A DNA stretch of 64,000 nucleotides, taken from NCBI RefSeq assembly GCF_965279055.1, contig NZ_OZ257125.1:3038001-3102000 (forward strand), given 5' to 3'. Shown in pieces: positions 9,890 to 17,611 of the stretch. How positions within the stretch are numbered: position 1 is the first letter of the stretch; each line of letters starts with the position of its first letter. The notes under the pieces were generated by a model that worked only from the letters and a program-made list of their open reading frames with translations, searched no databases and was not told the DNA's origin. Position numbers and translations under genes: made by a program. The DNA comes from Hydrocarboniphaga sp965279055 (GTDB lineage: Bacteria; Pseudomonadota; Gammaproteobacteria; Nevskiales; Nevskiaceae).

Positions 9890-10643
9890 CCGCGGTGAAA
9901 CCGCCGTCCAGGGACAGCACCTGTCCGGTCATCCAGCTGTCTTCATCGAGCAACTGCATGGCCCAGCCGGCGGTTTCGGCCACGCGGCCCAGCCTCGCCA
10001 GCGGGTACTGGACCGTCACCGCCTGACGCGAGCGCTCGCCGCGCGTGAAGCCCTCAGTCATCGGCGTTTCGGTCAGCCCCAGCGCGATGGCATTGATGCG
10101 CCGCCCACGCGGCGACCAGTCGGCCGCCAGTGCGCGCACCAGGCCCTCGACACCGGCCTTGGCCGCCGCCACCGCGGCGTGCCCCGGCGTGCCGATCCGC
10201 GCCGCGACCGAGCTGAACAACACCGCCGCGCCGCCCGGCGCATCGCCGCGAGCCCGCCCGTACGCCTGCAGCGTGAAGAATGCGGAATCGAGATTGGCCG
10301 CCATCACCTGGCGCCAGTGATCCTCGCTGCAGCGCTCGATCGGCCCCAGCTTCACATTGCCGGCGGCGTGGCACAGCCGTGACGGCGCCTCGCCGAAATG
10401 CGCGACGGCCGCATCGAAGGCCGCTGCTGCACCGTCGGCGGTGCTGACATCGGCGACCACGTAGAGGCTGCGAGCCGAATCCGAAACGCCGGCCAGCGAG
10501 GGCTCGGGCGGGCGTCGCGACACCGCCGCCACCCGCCAGCCGCGCGCAAGCGCCGCGCCGATCACGCCCTGGCCGATGCCGCCGCCAGCACCGGTCACCA
10601 GCAACAGCGGCGGCGACGGATCGCTCGACATATCAACGCTCAT
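9855..10643 (-). CDS. SDR-family oxidoreductase lacking the catalytic Tyr
   Basis: A 262-residue short-chain dehydrogenase/reductase with the cofactor motif TGAGGGIGQG (residues about 17-26), the HAAGNV strand and the C-terminal LSLDGGFTAV. The active-site Ser region FSSVAARIG and the Lys of AAAKAGVEGL are present, but the Tyr of the usual YxxxK is Val (HAAVAAAK; codon GTG). The normal proton donor is therefore absent, so it may bind NAD(P) without ordinary reductase activity or use another residue. It converges with, and overlaps, the MerR gene. SDR genes are common neighbours of LitR-type regulators. Two Met codons lie within the first five positions; the first was taken. Confidence 0.88.
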   Translation of the reverse strand: MSVDMSSDPSPPLLLVTGAGGGIGQGVIGAALARGWRVAAVSRRPPEPSLAGVSDSARSLYVVADVSTADGAAAAFDAAVAHFGEAPSRLCHAAGNVKLGPIERCSEDHWRQVMAANLDSAFFTLQAYGRARGDAPGGAAVLFSSVAARIGTPGHAAVAAAKAGVEGLVRALAADWSPRGRRINAIALGLTETPMTEGFTRGERSRQAVTVQYPLARLGRVAETAGWAMQLLDEDSWMTGQVLSLDGGFTAVRPLVRATPTP

Positions 10644-10889
10644 GGACGACTCCAGAAAAGACAGAGGCCGGCAGGGCCGGCCTCAATAGAGGTGATGAAC
10701 GCCCAGCCTCGGGGGGAGAAGGGGGCGTCGGGCATCACCGGTGCGAGACTGCAGTATCCGCACGCGTGTGGCTTTTGTAAAGTTTTTGTATGGATTATTG
10801 ATAAATAAAGCTGTACAACACGGATGTGCCCGCCCAAGGGTACAAGACTCTCCCTATCAGCCAGTGCCTACAGCCAACAGGAAACGTCC

Positions 10890-11210
10890 ATGAACCCTCC
10901 CAACACCCGTCGCCGGTTTCTCGGTCTGTGCGGCGCCGCCGCCCTCGCCACCTTTCCGGCCCGCAGCTTTGCCCAGAGCGCCGCCAAGCTCGACCTCAAC
11001 GACCCGACCGCCAAGGCGCTCGGTTATGTCGAGAACGTCGCCAGCCTGAAGCCGGGCCAGGAATCCGCACTGAAGCCCGGCAGCCATTGCGGCAACTGCG
11101 CGCTCTACGCCACCGCGCAGGAGAAAGCCGGACATGCGCCCTGCGGCGCTTTCGGCGGCAAGCTGGTCGCCAAGAACGGCTGGTGCCGAGCCTACGGCCC
11201 AGCCGCCTGA
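10890..11210 (+). CDS. High-potential iron-sulfur protein (HiPIP), Tat-exported
   Basis: HiPIPs are small periplasmic electron carriers with one [4Fe-4S] cluster cycling between +2 and +3. This 106-residue precursor has a twin-arginine signal (TRRRFLGLCG, likely cut after SFA) and the four cluster ligands Cys67, Cys70, Cys85 and Cys99 in the family spacing C-x2-C-x14-C-x13-C. The start at 10890 is set by CAGGAAA upstream and by the signal peptide. It is a single gene with an AT-rich upstream region. The redox partner is not encoded nearby. Confidence 0.93.
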   Translation: MNPPNTRRRFLGLCGAAALATFPARSFAQSAAKLDLNDPTAKALGYVENVASLKPGQESALKPGSHCGNCALYATAQEKAGHAPCGAFGGKLVAKNGWCRAYGPAA

Positions 11211-11265
11211 TCAGCGCTACCGCGGATCGTGGCCCGGGTGAAACCCGGCCACGAGCGCTGCCGTC

Positions 11266-12165
11266 CTACGCCTTGCGATTCACCAGCACGATGCCGGCGA
11301 GCACCAGCACCGCGCCGCCGATGAAACGCGGATCGAGCGGATCACCGAGCAGCAGCACGCCGAAGCTGACGCCGAACATCGGTGTCAGAAACGAGAACGC
11401 CGACAGCCGCGATGCCAGGTAGTGGCGCAACAGCCAGAACCAGGCGAGAAAGCTGGCGAAGGCCACGCCCACGCCCTGGAACGCGAGGCTCGCCCAAGCC
11501 ACGGGCGTCATCGTCACCGCGTGCCACTGCCCCATGAGTGCCCCCGCGATCAGCAGCAACAGAGCACCCACCGCCAGCTGATACAGCAAGGTCTGCATCG
11601 GCGGCGCCTCCGACAGCGAGGAGCCGCGAATCAGCAGCGTCGTCGCGCTCCACATCAAGCCGCCGATCACGCCGAGCGCGTCGCCGATCAGCATCTCGTG
11701 CGAGTTCTGCGACGAGGCAGCAAAGCCGTTGGAGAAGGCCAGCGCCAGGCCGGCAAACGCGAGCAGCACCCCGATCCACTGCGTGCTGCGCAAATGCTCA
11801 CCGGCGACGAAGAAATGCAGACCCAGCGCGGTGAAGATCGGCGCGGTGTACAGAAACACCACCAGGTGCGAGGCCGTGGTGTATTGCAGGCCCAGGCCGA
11901 CCATCAGGAACTCGCCGGCGAACAAGGCACCGGCGCCGAGCCCGGCGAGCAGGCGGCCGTCGCGCAGCGAGAACGATTCGCGGCGGGCTGCCATCAACGC
12001 GATCAACAGCACGGTGCCGATCAGCGAGCGCAGACCGTTCTGCATCACCGGATGCAGCGACGGCGCCGCCAGCTTCATCGCGATCTGCTGAAAACCCCAG
12101 CAGGCGCACAGCACGACCATCAGGCCAACGGCAAGGCCGTCGAGAGGTTTACGCAAAGTCGACAT
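11266..12165 (-). CDS. EamA/DMT-superfamily transporter
   Basis: A 299-residue integral membrane protein with ten hydrophobic segments arranged as two repeated halves of about 140 residues, the EamA plan of the drug/metabolite transporter superfamily. The halves carry the typical CWGFQQIAMK and WSATTLLIRGSS segments, and the protein ends LVLAGIVLVNRKA. Such proteins usually export amino acids, metabolites or drugs from the cytosol; the substrate cannot be predicted. I chose the ATG at 12165 (MSTLRKPLDG), where the first membrane segment follows shortly. An upstream in-frame extension of 30 codons looks non-coding. Confidence 0.9.
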   Translation of the reverse strand: MSTLRKPLDGLAVGLMVVLCACWGFQQIAMKLAAPSLHPVMQNGLRSLIGTVLLIALMAARRESFSLRDGRLLAGLGAGALFAGEFLMVGLGLQYTTASHLVVFLYTAPIFTALGLHFFVAGEHLRSTQWIGVLLAFAGLALAFSNGFAASSQNSHEMLIGDALGVIGGLMWSATTLLIRGSSLSEAPPMQTLLYQLAVGALLLLIAGALMGQWHAVTMTPVAWASLAFQGVGVAFASFLAWFWLLRHYLASRLSAFSFLTPMFGVSFGVLLLGDPLDPRFIGGAVLVLAGIVLVNRKA

Positions 12166-12471
12166 TTTCTGGCAGTGGTCAGCGCGATTCGACGTGGACC
12201 TGGACAAGGCATCGCAGGCCCGATGATGCAGCGGCGCCGCCGAAAGGGGCGCCATCGTTTCACAACACCAGGCTCGATGGAATCGCCGCCGCGTCCGGGA
12301 TTCGCCAGGGCCGTCGACATCAGCCGCTCACGAGCCAGGCGCGGCGAGCTGTTGTCGAACTTCATCGCGGGCTGTCCTGCATCCGCAACCGGCCGGCGGC
12401 CGTTACTCGCTGCGAGGCCTTCAAACCCTTTTTGACGGCTTTGCCCCGCCTCCGGGGCGCTTCGACTCTTG

Positions 12472-12496
12472 GGCGGACGATGTCCGCCTTTTTTTT
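12472..12496 (+). terminator. Rho-independent terminator (plus strand), orphan
   Basis: GGCGGAC (12472-12478) pairs with GTCCGCC (12482-12488) around a GAT loop and is followed by eight T residues. No plus-strand gene ends within the preceding 1.2 kb, so the transcript it stops is unknown. Confidence 0.75.
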
Positions 12497-12530
12497 GCCG
12501 CTTGCGCGGCGGAAATATCGATGCCCAAAG

Positions 12531-12556
12531 AAAAGCCCCGCAGGGGAACGGGGCTT
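12531..12556 (-). terminator. Rho-independent terminator (minus strand), orphan
   Basis: AGCCCCG (12534-12540) and CGGGGCT (12550-12556) form a stem. Read on the minus strand it is followed by TTTTCTTT. No annotated minus-strand gene ends just upstream, so it may close an unannotated transcript from about 12560-12920. Confidence 0.6.
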
Positions 12557-12927
12557 GAAGTGCCGGACGCTTTCAGGTCGGCTGTCTTCATAGGGAGTTG
12601 GTGCAGAAGACGAGGCTAGATTGAAGCCGATGGCGGTCGCCGTCTGCTTTTTGCGGCTCAGCGGTACCGATGGGCAGAGACCCGGCGGCAGCCGCCGTGA
12701 GCGGGGATCCGTGATCCGGAACTTCGCCTGGGAAATGCACCGGCAGACTGGGCGACCTCCGCGCCGAACGTGACGGCTCGAAGCGGTCCCGTGGGCGCCT
12801 GGCGCGTGCGCCTTCGAATCGACGATTTCGCCGGGCCTGCGGCGTAACCGTGTTCAGCCGGAAATCATTCGCCCGGCCCAATATCGCGGCCGCAACCTCA
12901 AACCGGCCACGTTCACTGGGAGCGAAC

Positions 12928-13149
12928 ATGCAACTCGAAGCACGCACCGCCTCTGCGTTGAAAGTCGTTTCTCCGATGAGTCGTACAGAGCAGCTGGAAG
13001 CCGATCTCGCACTGATGAAGGACTATCTCCAGATGTGCTTTCGGAAAGAGGATTGGCACGGCGTGATGGACGCCTCCGCCGACATTCGCGAAATCGTCGC
13101 CAAGCTCAGCGTGCTGCGCGAGATGCCTGCCAAGCCGCTCAACAGCTGA
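12928..13149 (+). CDS. Small hypothetical protein, 73 residues
   Basis: The start ATG at 12928 follows GGGAGCG at normal spacing. The product is soluble, begins MQLEARTASALKVV and is predicted mostly helical, with alternating charged and hydrophobic residues (LEADLALMKDYLQMCF) and a single Cys. It has no signal peptide or membrane segment. The codon pattern (GC-rich third positions) matches neighbouring genes, which supports it being real. No family is recognised. An in-frame Met 17 codons later is a possible alternative start. Confidence 0.55.
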   Translation: MQLEARTASALKVVSPMSRTEQLEADLALMKDYLQMCFRKEDWHGVMDASADIREIVAKLSVLREMPAKPLNS

Positions 13150-13245
13150 ATCCAGGACCTGCAAAACGGCGGACTCTCGCTTGGCCGGTCGTGCTGCCCT
13201 AACGCCTGGCTCACTGCAGCACATCGGAACCCAATGGCCGAAACG

Positions 13246-13271
13246 AAAAAAGCCCGGCGCGGAACCGGGCT
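13246..13271 (-). terminator. Rho-independent terminator after tRNA-Val
   Basis: AGCCCGG (13251-13257) pairs with CCGGGCT (13265-13271). Read on the minus strand it follows tRNA-Val by about 20 bases and ends in six T residues (13251-13246). Confidence 0.85.
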
Positions 13272-13290
13272 TTATAACTACTTGAATTCT

Positions 13291-13365
13291 TGGTGGATAG
13301 TACAGGGATTGAACCTGTGACCCCCGCCGTGTGAAGGCGATGCTCTACCGCTGAGCTAACTATCC
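13291..13365 (-). tRNA. tRNA-Val (anticodon CAC)
   Basis: On the minus strand acceptor GGATAGT (from 13365) pairs with ACTATCC, followed by A and encoded CCA (13293-13291). The D-arm is GCTCAGCGGTAGAGC and the T-arm is CAGGTTCAATCCCTG. The anticodon stem TCGCC/GGCGG closes a loop with CAC, decoding GTG valine codons. It is transcribed alone and followed by a clear terminator. Confidence 0.95.
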
Positions 13366-13401
13366 GAAGGGCGCGAATGATAGTGCCCGCCCCGGGGTGC
13401 G

Positions 13402-14223
13402 TCAACGCGGCGCGCGGCGTTCGCGAAAGAATTCGCGCAGCAGTTCGGCGGCCTCGGCCTCGAGCACGCCGCCGCGCCATTCCAGCTGGTGGTTCAGCCG
13501 CGGCCTTGCGATCACGTCGTAGACCGAGTCGACGGCGCCGGCCCTGGGGTCGCGTGCGGCGAACACCAGGCGCGATACGCGCGCGTGGATGATCGCGCCG
13601 GCGCACATCACGCAGGGCTCCAGCGTTACATACAGCGTTGTGCCGGGGAGCCGGTAGTTGGCGAGTTTCTGGCCGGCGCTGCGCATCGCCTGCATCTCGG
13701 CGTGGGCGCTGGCGTCGTGCAGCGTGATCGGCAGGTTCCAGCCTTCGCTGATCAGTTCGCCGTCGTCGCCGACCAGCACCGCGCCCACCGGCACTTCGCC
13801 GGCTTCGGCGGCATGCCTGGCGACTCTCAGCGCCTGGCGCATCCAGTGTTCGTCTTCGGCTTTCTGCGCGCCGTTGCCATTGCTGAGAGCGGCCTCGGGC
13901 AGTTCGGCGATGATGCTGTCGACGACGTCGGCGGTGTGCTCGATCACGTCCTGGCTGCGGAAGCGCAGCACCTGAAAGCCCTCGGCCTGCAGCCAGTGCT
14001 CGCGATCGGCGTCGACGGCCGAGGCCGCGTCCAGGCCGGCGTCGATCTCGACGACGATCTTCGGATCCCGGCAGACGAAGTTCACCACGTAGGGCCCGAC
14101 CGCCTCGTCGCGACGGAAGCGGCAGCCCGGCATCTTGCGACGCAGATGGGGCCAGAGCTTGAGTTCGGCGTCGCTGGGGCGGCGGCGCGCGGGTGGCGCT
14201 GCGGCTGCTTGGCTTTCCTCCAT
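13402..14223 (-). CDS. tadA: tRNA adenosine-34 deaminase TadA with N-terminal DUF559 nuclease-like domain
   Basis: The C-terminal half (about 122-273) is a complete TadA, which converts A34 to inosine in tRNA-Arg(ACG): zinc/catalytic HAE (His174, Glu176) and PCVMC (Cys204, Cys207). The N-terminal 115 residues match DUF559, a PD-(D/E)xK/Vsr-like nuclease fold: RPSDAELKLWPHLRR, GCRFRRDEAVGPYVV and EGFQVLRFRSQDVIE. TadA normally has about 150-170 residues, so this is a real extension without a stop between the parts. In the DUF559 part, the usual Asp of the IVDF strand is Asn48 and the usual ELDG..H is EIDAGLD, so nuclease chemistry is probably lost. It lies next to tRNA-Val on the same strand. 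Confidence 0.9.
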   Translation of the reverse strand: MEESQAAAAPPARRRPSDAELKLWPHLRRKMPGCRFRRDEAVGPYVVNFVCRDPKIVVEIDAGLDAASAVDADREHWLQAEGFQVLRFRSQDVIEHTADVVDSIIAELPEAALSNGNGAQKAEDEHWMRQALRVARHAAEAGEVPVGAVLVGDDGELISEGWNLPITLHDASAHAEMQAMRSAGQKLANYRLPGTTLYVTLEPCVMCAGAIIHARVSRLVFAARDPRAGAVDSVYDVIARPRLNHQLEWRGGVLEAEAAELLREFFRERRAPR

Positions 14224-14536
14224 CGTCGACGGCCCCGGTTGCGGTATGCGCGCCGATGCTACGCGGCGCGGCCGCGGGCCGACAATGCCGCGACGAATCG
14301 TGACAATCGCGCGTGCCCGCAGCGTGTAGAGTGCGGGCGGCGCAAGCCGCGCGCCGCACGCGACACAGCGACTGTCTCAGCTTTGACGCAGAAGCGGCGA
14401 CAACTGCTCCAGCCGCTGCGACCAATGCGGGCCGCTGCGCCGCAAAACCGGCCGTGCGCGGTCCGCCGCGGCGCTGGCATGGTCGATGCGCTGCAGCCGC
14501 AAACTGCAACACCATAAAACTACTCGGGGAGAACTC
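14224..14536. other. 313-bp intergenic region between divergent tadA and TonB-receptor genes
   Basis: This space must hold both promoters. I see no convincing -35/-10 pair and no family signature. A minus-strand frame ending at 14377 could encode about 40 residues (ending LSPLLRQS), but it has no ribosome binding site or known relative. The plus-strand Shine-Dalgarno for the TonB receptor (CGGGGAGAA) is at its right end. Confidence 0.5.
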
Positions 14537-16687
14537 ATGCGTCGTCCAGTCATCGCCAGCGCCTGCCGCATTGCCGGCGGGCTCATCGCCGTCGCCGCGA
14601 GCAGCACGGTGGGCGCGCAAAGCGGCGCCGACACGCAGGCTCCTGCCGAGCTGGAGACGGTGACCGTGACTGCCACGCGCCTGCCCTCGCCGGCCTTCGA
14701 CGTGCCGGCCTCGATCGACAGCGTCGGCGGCGACGATCTGCACGGCAATTCGCTGGGCGTGAACCTGTCGGAAGCGCTACCGTCGATCGCCGGCCTGCTG
14801 GCGCGCGATCGGCAGAATTACGCGCAGGACACGCAGATTTCGATCCGCGGTTTCGGCTCACGCTCGACCTTCGGCGTGCGCGGCGTGCGCCTGTACCTGG
14901 ACGGCATTCCGGCGACGCAACCCGACGGCCAGGGCCAGGTCTCGCACTTCAACATGGGCTCGGCGGATCGCGTGGAGGTGCTGCGCGGGCCGTTCTCCGC
15001 GATGTATGGCAACAGCTCCGGTGGCGTCATACAGATGTTCACCGCCGACGGCAGCGATGAGCCCATTGTTTCCGGCAGCGTCGCCGGCGGCAGCTTCGGT
15101 ACCTGGCGCAGCAGCATCGGCGTGCGCGCCAGCCTCGATCCTGCCAAGACCATCGACTACAACGTCAACTACGCCGCGTTTCACACCGACGGCTTCCGCG
15201 ACCACAGCGAGGCGCGGCGTCAATCCTTCAACGGCAAGGTCGGCTGGCAGCTCTCCACCGACAGCAAGCTGACCTTCGTGCTGAATTCATTTTCGGCACC
15301 CAATGCGCAGGATCCGCTGGGCCTGACGCGCGCGCAGTTCGACGACAAGCCCAGCCAGGCGACGTCGGTGGCCACGCAGTTCAACACGCGCAAGAGCGCC
15401 GATCAGACCCAGGGCGGCGCGATCTACGACTGGCGCATCAGCGACACGCAGAGCCTTCGCGTGCTCGGCTATTACGGCGAGCGCAACGTCGAGCAATACC
15501 TGGCGATCCCGATCAGCGCGCAGGCCAATCCCCGGCATTCCGGCGGCGTGGTCGATCTGGGCACCGACTACGGCGGCAGCGACGCGCGCTGGACTTATGC
15601 CGACTTGCTCGGCGGCCGACGCTTCAGCCTGGTCGCTGGCGTCAGCTACGACGACCTGTCGCAGCAGCGCCGCGGCTACAACGACTACATCGGCACGCAG
15701 CTCGGCGTCAAAGGCGCACTGCGCCGCGACGAAACCGATCAGGTCTACGATTTCGACCAGTATCTGCAGGCGAGCTACGACTTTGCCGATCGCTGGTCGG
15801 CGCTGGCCGGCGTGCGTCACAGCTCGGTCAAGTTCGACTCCGACGATCACTACCTCGCCAACGGCGACGACAGCGGCAAGGCCGACTATTCGGCGACCAC
15901 GCCGGTCGCCGGCGTGGTTTTCAAACCCACCGACGCGCTGCGTTTTTACGGTGCTTACGGCGAAGGCTTCGAGACGCCGACGTTTGCCGAGCTGGCCTAC
16001 ACCAACGGCAGCGCCGGCCTGAACTTCGGCCTCGACCCGGCGAAGACGCGCAATGCCGAAGTCGGCATGAAGCTGCGCCTGCGGCCGAAGACCGAATTCG
16101 ATCTGGCCGTTTTCCAGGCCAAAACCAACAACGAACTCGCCATCGCCAGCAACAGCGGCGGCCGCTCGACCTACCTGAACATCGGCCACACCCGGCGCCA
16201 GGGTGTCGAGAGCAGCCTGACCACCGAGCTGGTCCGCGATCTGCGCCTGCAGCTCGCCTACACCTGGCTCGATGCGACCGTGCGCGACGACTACCAGACC
16301 TGCTCGGGCACGCCGTGCACGGTGCTCAACGCCACGGTCGACTCCGGCAGCCAGATTCCCGGCGTGCCCAAGAGCAGCGCCTACGGCGCGCTGAACTGGG
16401 GCAAGTCCGCCGGCTGGAACGCGGAGTTGGACGCGCGCTACATCGGCAAGGTCGCGGTCAACGACGTCAACTCCGAGTCGGCGCCTTCATACAGCCTGTT
16501 CGGCGCCGGCCTCGGCTATATCTTCGAGCTGCCGCACTGGCGCGTGCGCAACTTCATCCGCGTCGACAACCTGCTGGACAAGGACTATGTCGGCTCGGTG
16601 ATCGTCAACGACGGCAACGGTCGCTACTACGAGCCGGGCCCGGGACGCAGCGTGCTGGCGGGTGTGAATCTCGACTGGAAGTACTGA
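14537..16687 (+). CDS. TonB-dependent outer-membrane receptor
   Basis: A 716-residue outer-membrane beta-barrel with N-terminal plug that imports a chelated metal or other ligand using TonB/ExbBD energy. It has a signal peptide (cut near VGAQ), a TonB-box-like ETVTVTATRLP (about 40-50), plug motifs ISIRGFGSRSTFGVRG and VEVLRGPFSAMYGNSSGG, and a long barrel rich in alternating aromatic residues that ends in Tyr, as barrel proteins do. The layout is of the siderophore/PfeA type, but the ligand is unknown; no Fur box was recognised. The start is fixed by GGGGAGAA six bases upstream. It is monocistronic. Confidence 0.93.
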   Translation: MRRPVIASACRIAGGLIAVAASSTVGAQSGADTQAPAELETVTVTATRLPSPAFDVPASIDSVGGDDLHGNSLGVNLSEALPSIAGLLARDRQNYAQDTQISIRGFGSRSTFGVRGVRLYLDGIPATQPDGQGQVSHFNMGSADRVEVLRGPFSAMYGNSSGGVIQMFTADGSDEPIVSGSVAGGSFGTWRSSIGVRASLDPAKTIDYNVNYAAFHTDGFRDHSEARRQSFNGKVGWQLSTDSKLTFVLNSFSAPNAQDPLGLTRAQFDDKPSQATSVATQFNTRKSADQTQGGAIYDWRISDTQSLRVLGYYGERNVEQYLAIPISAQANPRHSGGVVDLGTDYGGSDARWTYADLLGGRRFSLVAGVSYDDLSQQRRGYNDYIGTQLGVKGALRRDETDQVYDFDQYLQASYDFADRWSALAGVRHSSVKFDSDDHYLANGDDSGKADYSATTPVAGVVFKPTDALRFYGAYGEGFETPTFAELAYTNGSAGLNFGLDPAKTRNAEVGMKLRLRPKTEFDLAVFQAKTNNELAIASNSGGRSTYLNIGHTRRQGVESSLTTELVRDLRLQLAYTWLDATVRDDYQTCSGTPCTVLNATVDSGSQIPGVPKSSAYGALNWGKSAGWNAELDARYIGKVAVNDVNSESAPSYSLFGAGLGYIFELPHWRVRNFIRVDNLLDKDYVGSVIVNDGNGRYYEPGPGRSVLAGVNLDWKY

Positions 16688-16726
16688 GGCTTCGCGGGAA
16701 TGAGGCTTGGCGGCTTAAAACACACT

Positions 16727-16826
16727 CCGTTCGTCCCGAGTAGCGGGCTTTAGCCCGCGTATCGAGGGACCGGATCGCGGTCGGGGTCCCTCGATACGCC
16801 GCGATGCGGCTACTCGGGACGAACGG
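16727..16826. repeat. Long palindromic repeat, TTCGTCCCGAGTAGC family
   Basis: The outer arms CCGTTCGTCCCGAGTAGC and GCTACTCGGGACGAACGG are perfect inverted copies, and inner arms GTATCGAGGGACC and GGTCCCTCGATAC are also inverted. The unit separates the convergent TonB-receptor and TetR genes. Related units occur at 25262-25354 and, with the two halves in swapped order, at 61393-61507. Confidence 0.8.
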
Positions 16827-16847
16827 GGTGTGCGATATCCGCCACGA

Positions 16848-17462
16848 TCACTCCGCCGCGCCGACCACCGCGCGCACGCAGAAATCCGCGATCGCATCCA
16901 CCAGTTTCTTGCCGCTGGCCGCTGGCTTGGTCGTCGGCGCGACCGGTCGCGTCAAAGCTTCGGTAAAGGCACCGACGATGCAGGCGGCGCTGACATCGAC
17001 CGACTGCTTCGGGAACTCGCCGCTGGCGATGCCGTTGCGCAGCACGGTCTTGAACACCTCGCCGAAGCGCTCGCGGCACAGGATACGTGCGGCATCGACT
17101 TCTGGATCGGCCGGTTCTGCGATGAACGCGTAGGCCAGGTGCGGACCTTCCAGCGCGCGTGAGGCGAACGAGCGCACCGCCGCGCGCAAGCGCTCGGTGT
17201 CCGTGCCTGGCTTGACGATGATGCCCTGCAGGATCGCGACTTCGTAGTCGACCGCGCTGGTCAGCACCTCGACGAACAGATCGGCCTTTGACGGAAAGTA
17301 GCGGTAGATCGCGCCGGTCGACAGCCCGGCAACCTGCGACACCGCGGTGATCGAGGCCTCGCGCAGGCCGCCGCCGGCGATCAGCTTGCGCGCCGCCAGC
17401 AGGATGCGCTCGCGGTTGTCCGCGAGCCGCTCTTCCATCAATGCCGATCTTCGGTAAGCCAT
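16848..17462 (-). CDS. TetR/AcrR-family regulator, probable repressor of the adjacent leucine-degradation operon
   Basis: The 204-residue protein has the TetR DNA-binding domain at residues about 14-60 (RERILLAARKLIAGGGLREA and STGAIYRYFPSKADLF) and an all-helical ligand/dimer domain afterward. It is divergent from liuA with 149 bp between the starts; an 18-bp palindrome (17496-17513) lies there. In some proteobacteria leucine catabolism is controlled by a TetR protein called LiuQ rather than the MerR-type LiuR, so the same role is likely here, with an acyl-CoA as effector. That role is inferred from context only. Confidence 0.88.
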   Translation of the reverse strand: MAYRRSALMEERLADNRERILLAARKLIAGGGLREASITAVSQVAGLSTGAIYRYFPSKADLFVEVLTSAVDYEVAILQGIIVKPGTDTERLRAAVRSFASRALEGPHLAYAFIAEPADPEVDAARILCRERFGEVFKTVLRNGIASGEFPKQSVDVSAACIVGAFTEALTRPVAPTTKPAASGKKLVDAIADFCVRAVVGAAE

Positions 17463-17495
17463 GTCGGTTGCAAAGTAGCGAACGTTGCTTCGATT

Positions 17496-17513
17496 AGTGA
17501 ATTATGCTTCACT
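17496..17513. promoter_or_regulatory. Palindrome between tetR and liuA; candidate TetR operator
   Basis: AGTGAA (17496-17501) and TTCACT (17508-17513) are a perfect inverted repeat with a six-base spacer in the AT-rich centre of the divergent intergenic region. The size and position suit a TetR-family operator covering both promoters. Confidence 0.5.
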
Positions 17514-17611
17514 TCTTTGCGGCCCGCACCTGTCGACGGCGGCCGACACCCCTTATTCGTGAGCAGCGGCGGCGCGTAACCGACCGTGGCCCAGCCCTGG
17601 AGAGCGCGCAG

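Larger units (their letters stand above)
12166..12927. other. 762-bp gap without a supportable gene; two outward-oriented terminators inside
   Basis: No reading frame here shows a family signature or convincing start. The left third is upstream DNA of the EamA gene. The middle holds a plus-strand terminator (12472-12496) and a minus-strand terminator (12531-12556) with no gene directly before either. The right 350 bases are rich in short inverted repeats. A small RNA on the minus strand between about 12560 and 12920 is possible, but I could not match it to RNase P, 6S, tmRNA or SRP RNA. Confidence 0.4.

Noticed and set aside
10662..10760. GC-rich inverted repeat upstream of the HiPIP gene, considered as a riboswitch
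   Set aside because: GAGGCCGGC/GCCGGCCTC is a simple hairpin; no B12, FMN, TPP or glycine riboswitch consensus could be found.
12120..12365. Minus-strand frame beginning MKFDNSSPRLARERL
   Set aside because: No ribosome binding site, overlaps the EamA gene start in another frame, and shows no family features.
12588..12947. Minus-strand 119-codon frame
   Set aside because: Arg/Ser/Pro-rich, starts inside the small gene at 12928 and ends before the terminator without any family signature; considered a possible RNA region instead.
13211..14743. 510-codon minus-strand frame across tadA and tRNA-Val
   Set aside because: It reads through the tRNA gene and lies out of frame with tadA; the TadA motifs are in the other frame.
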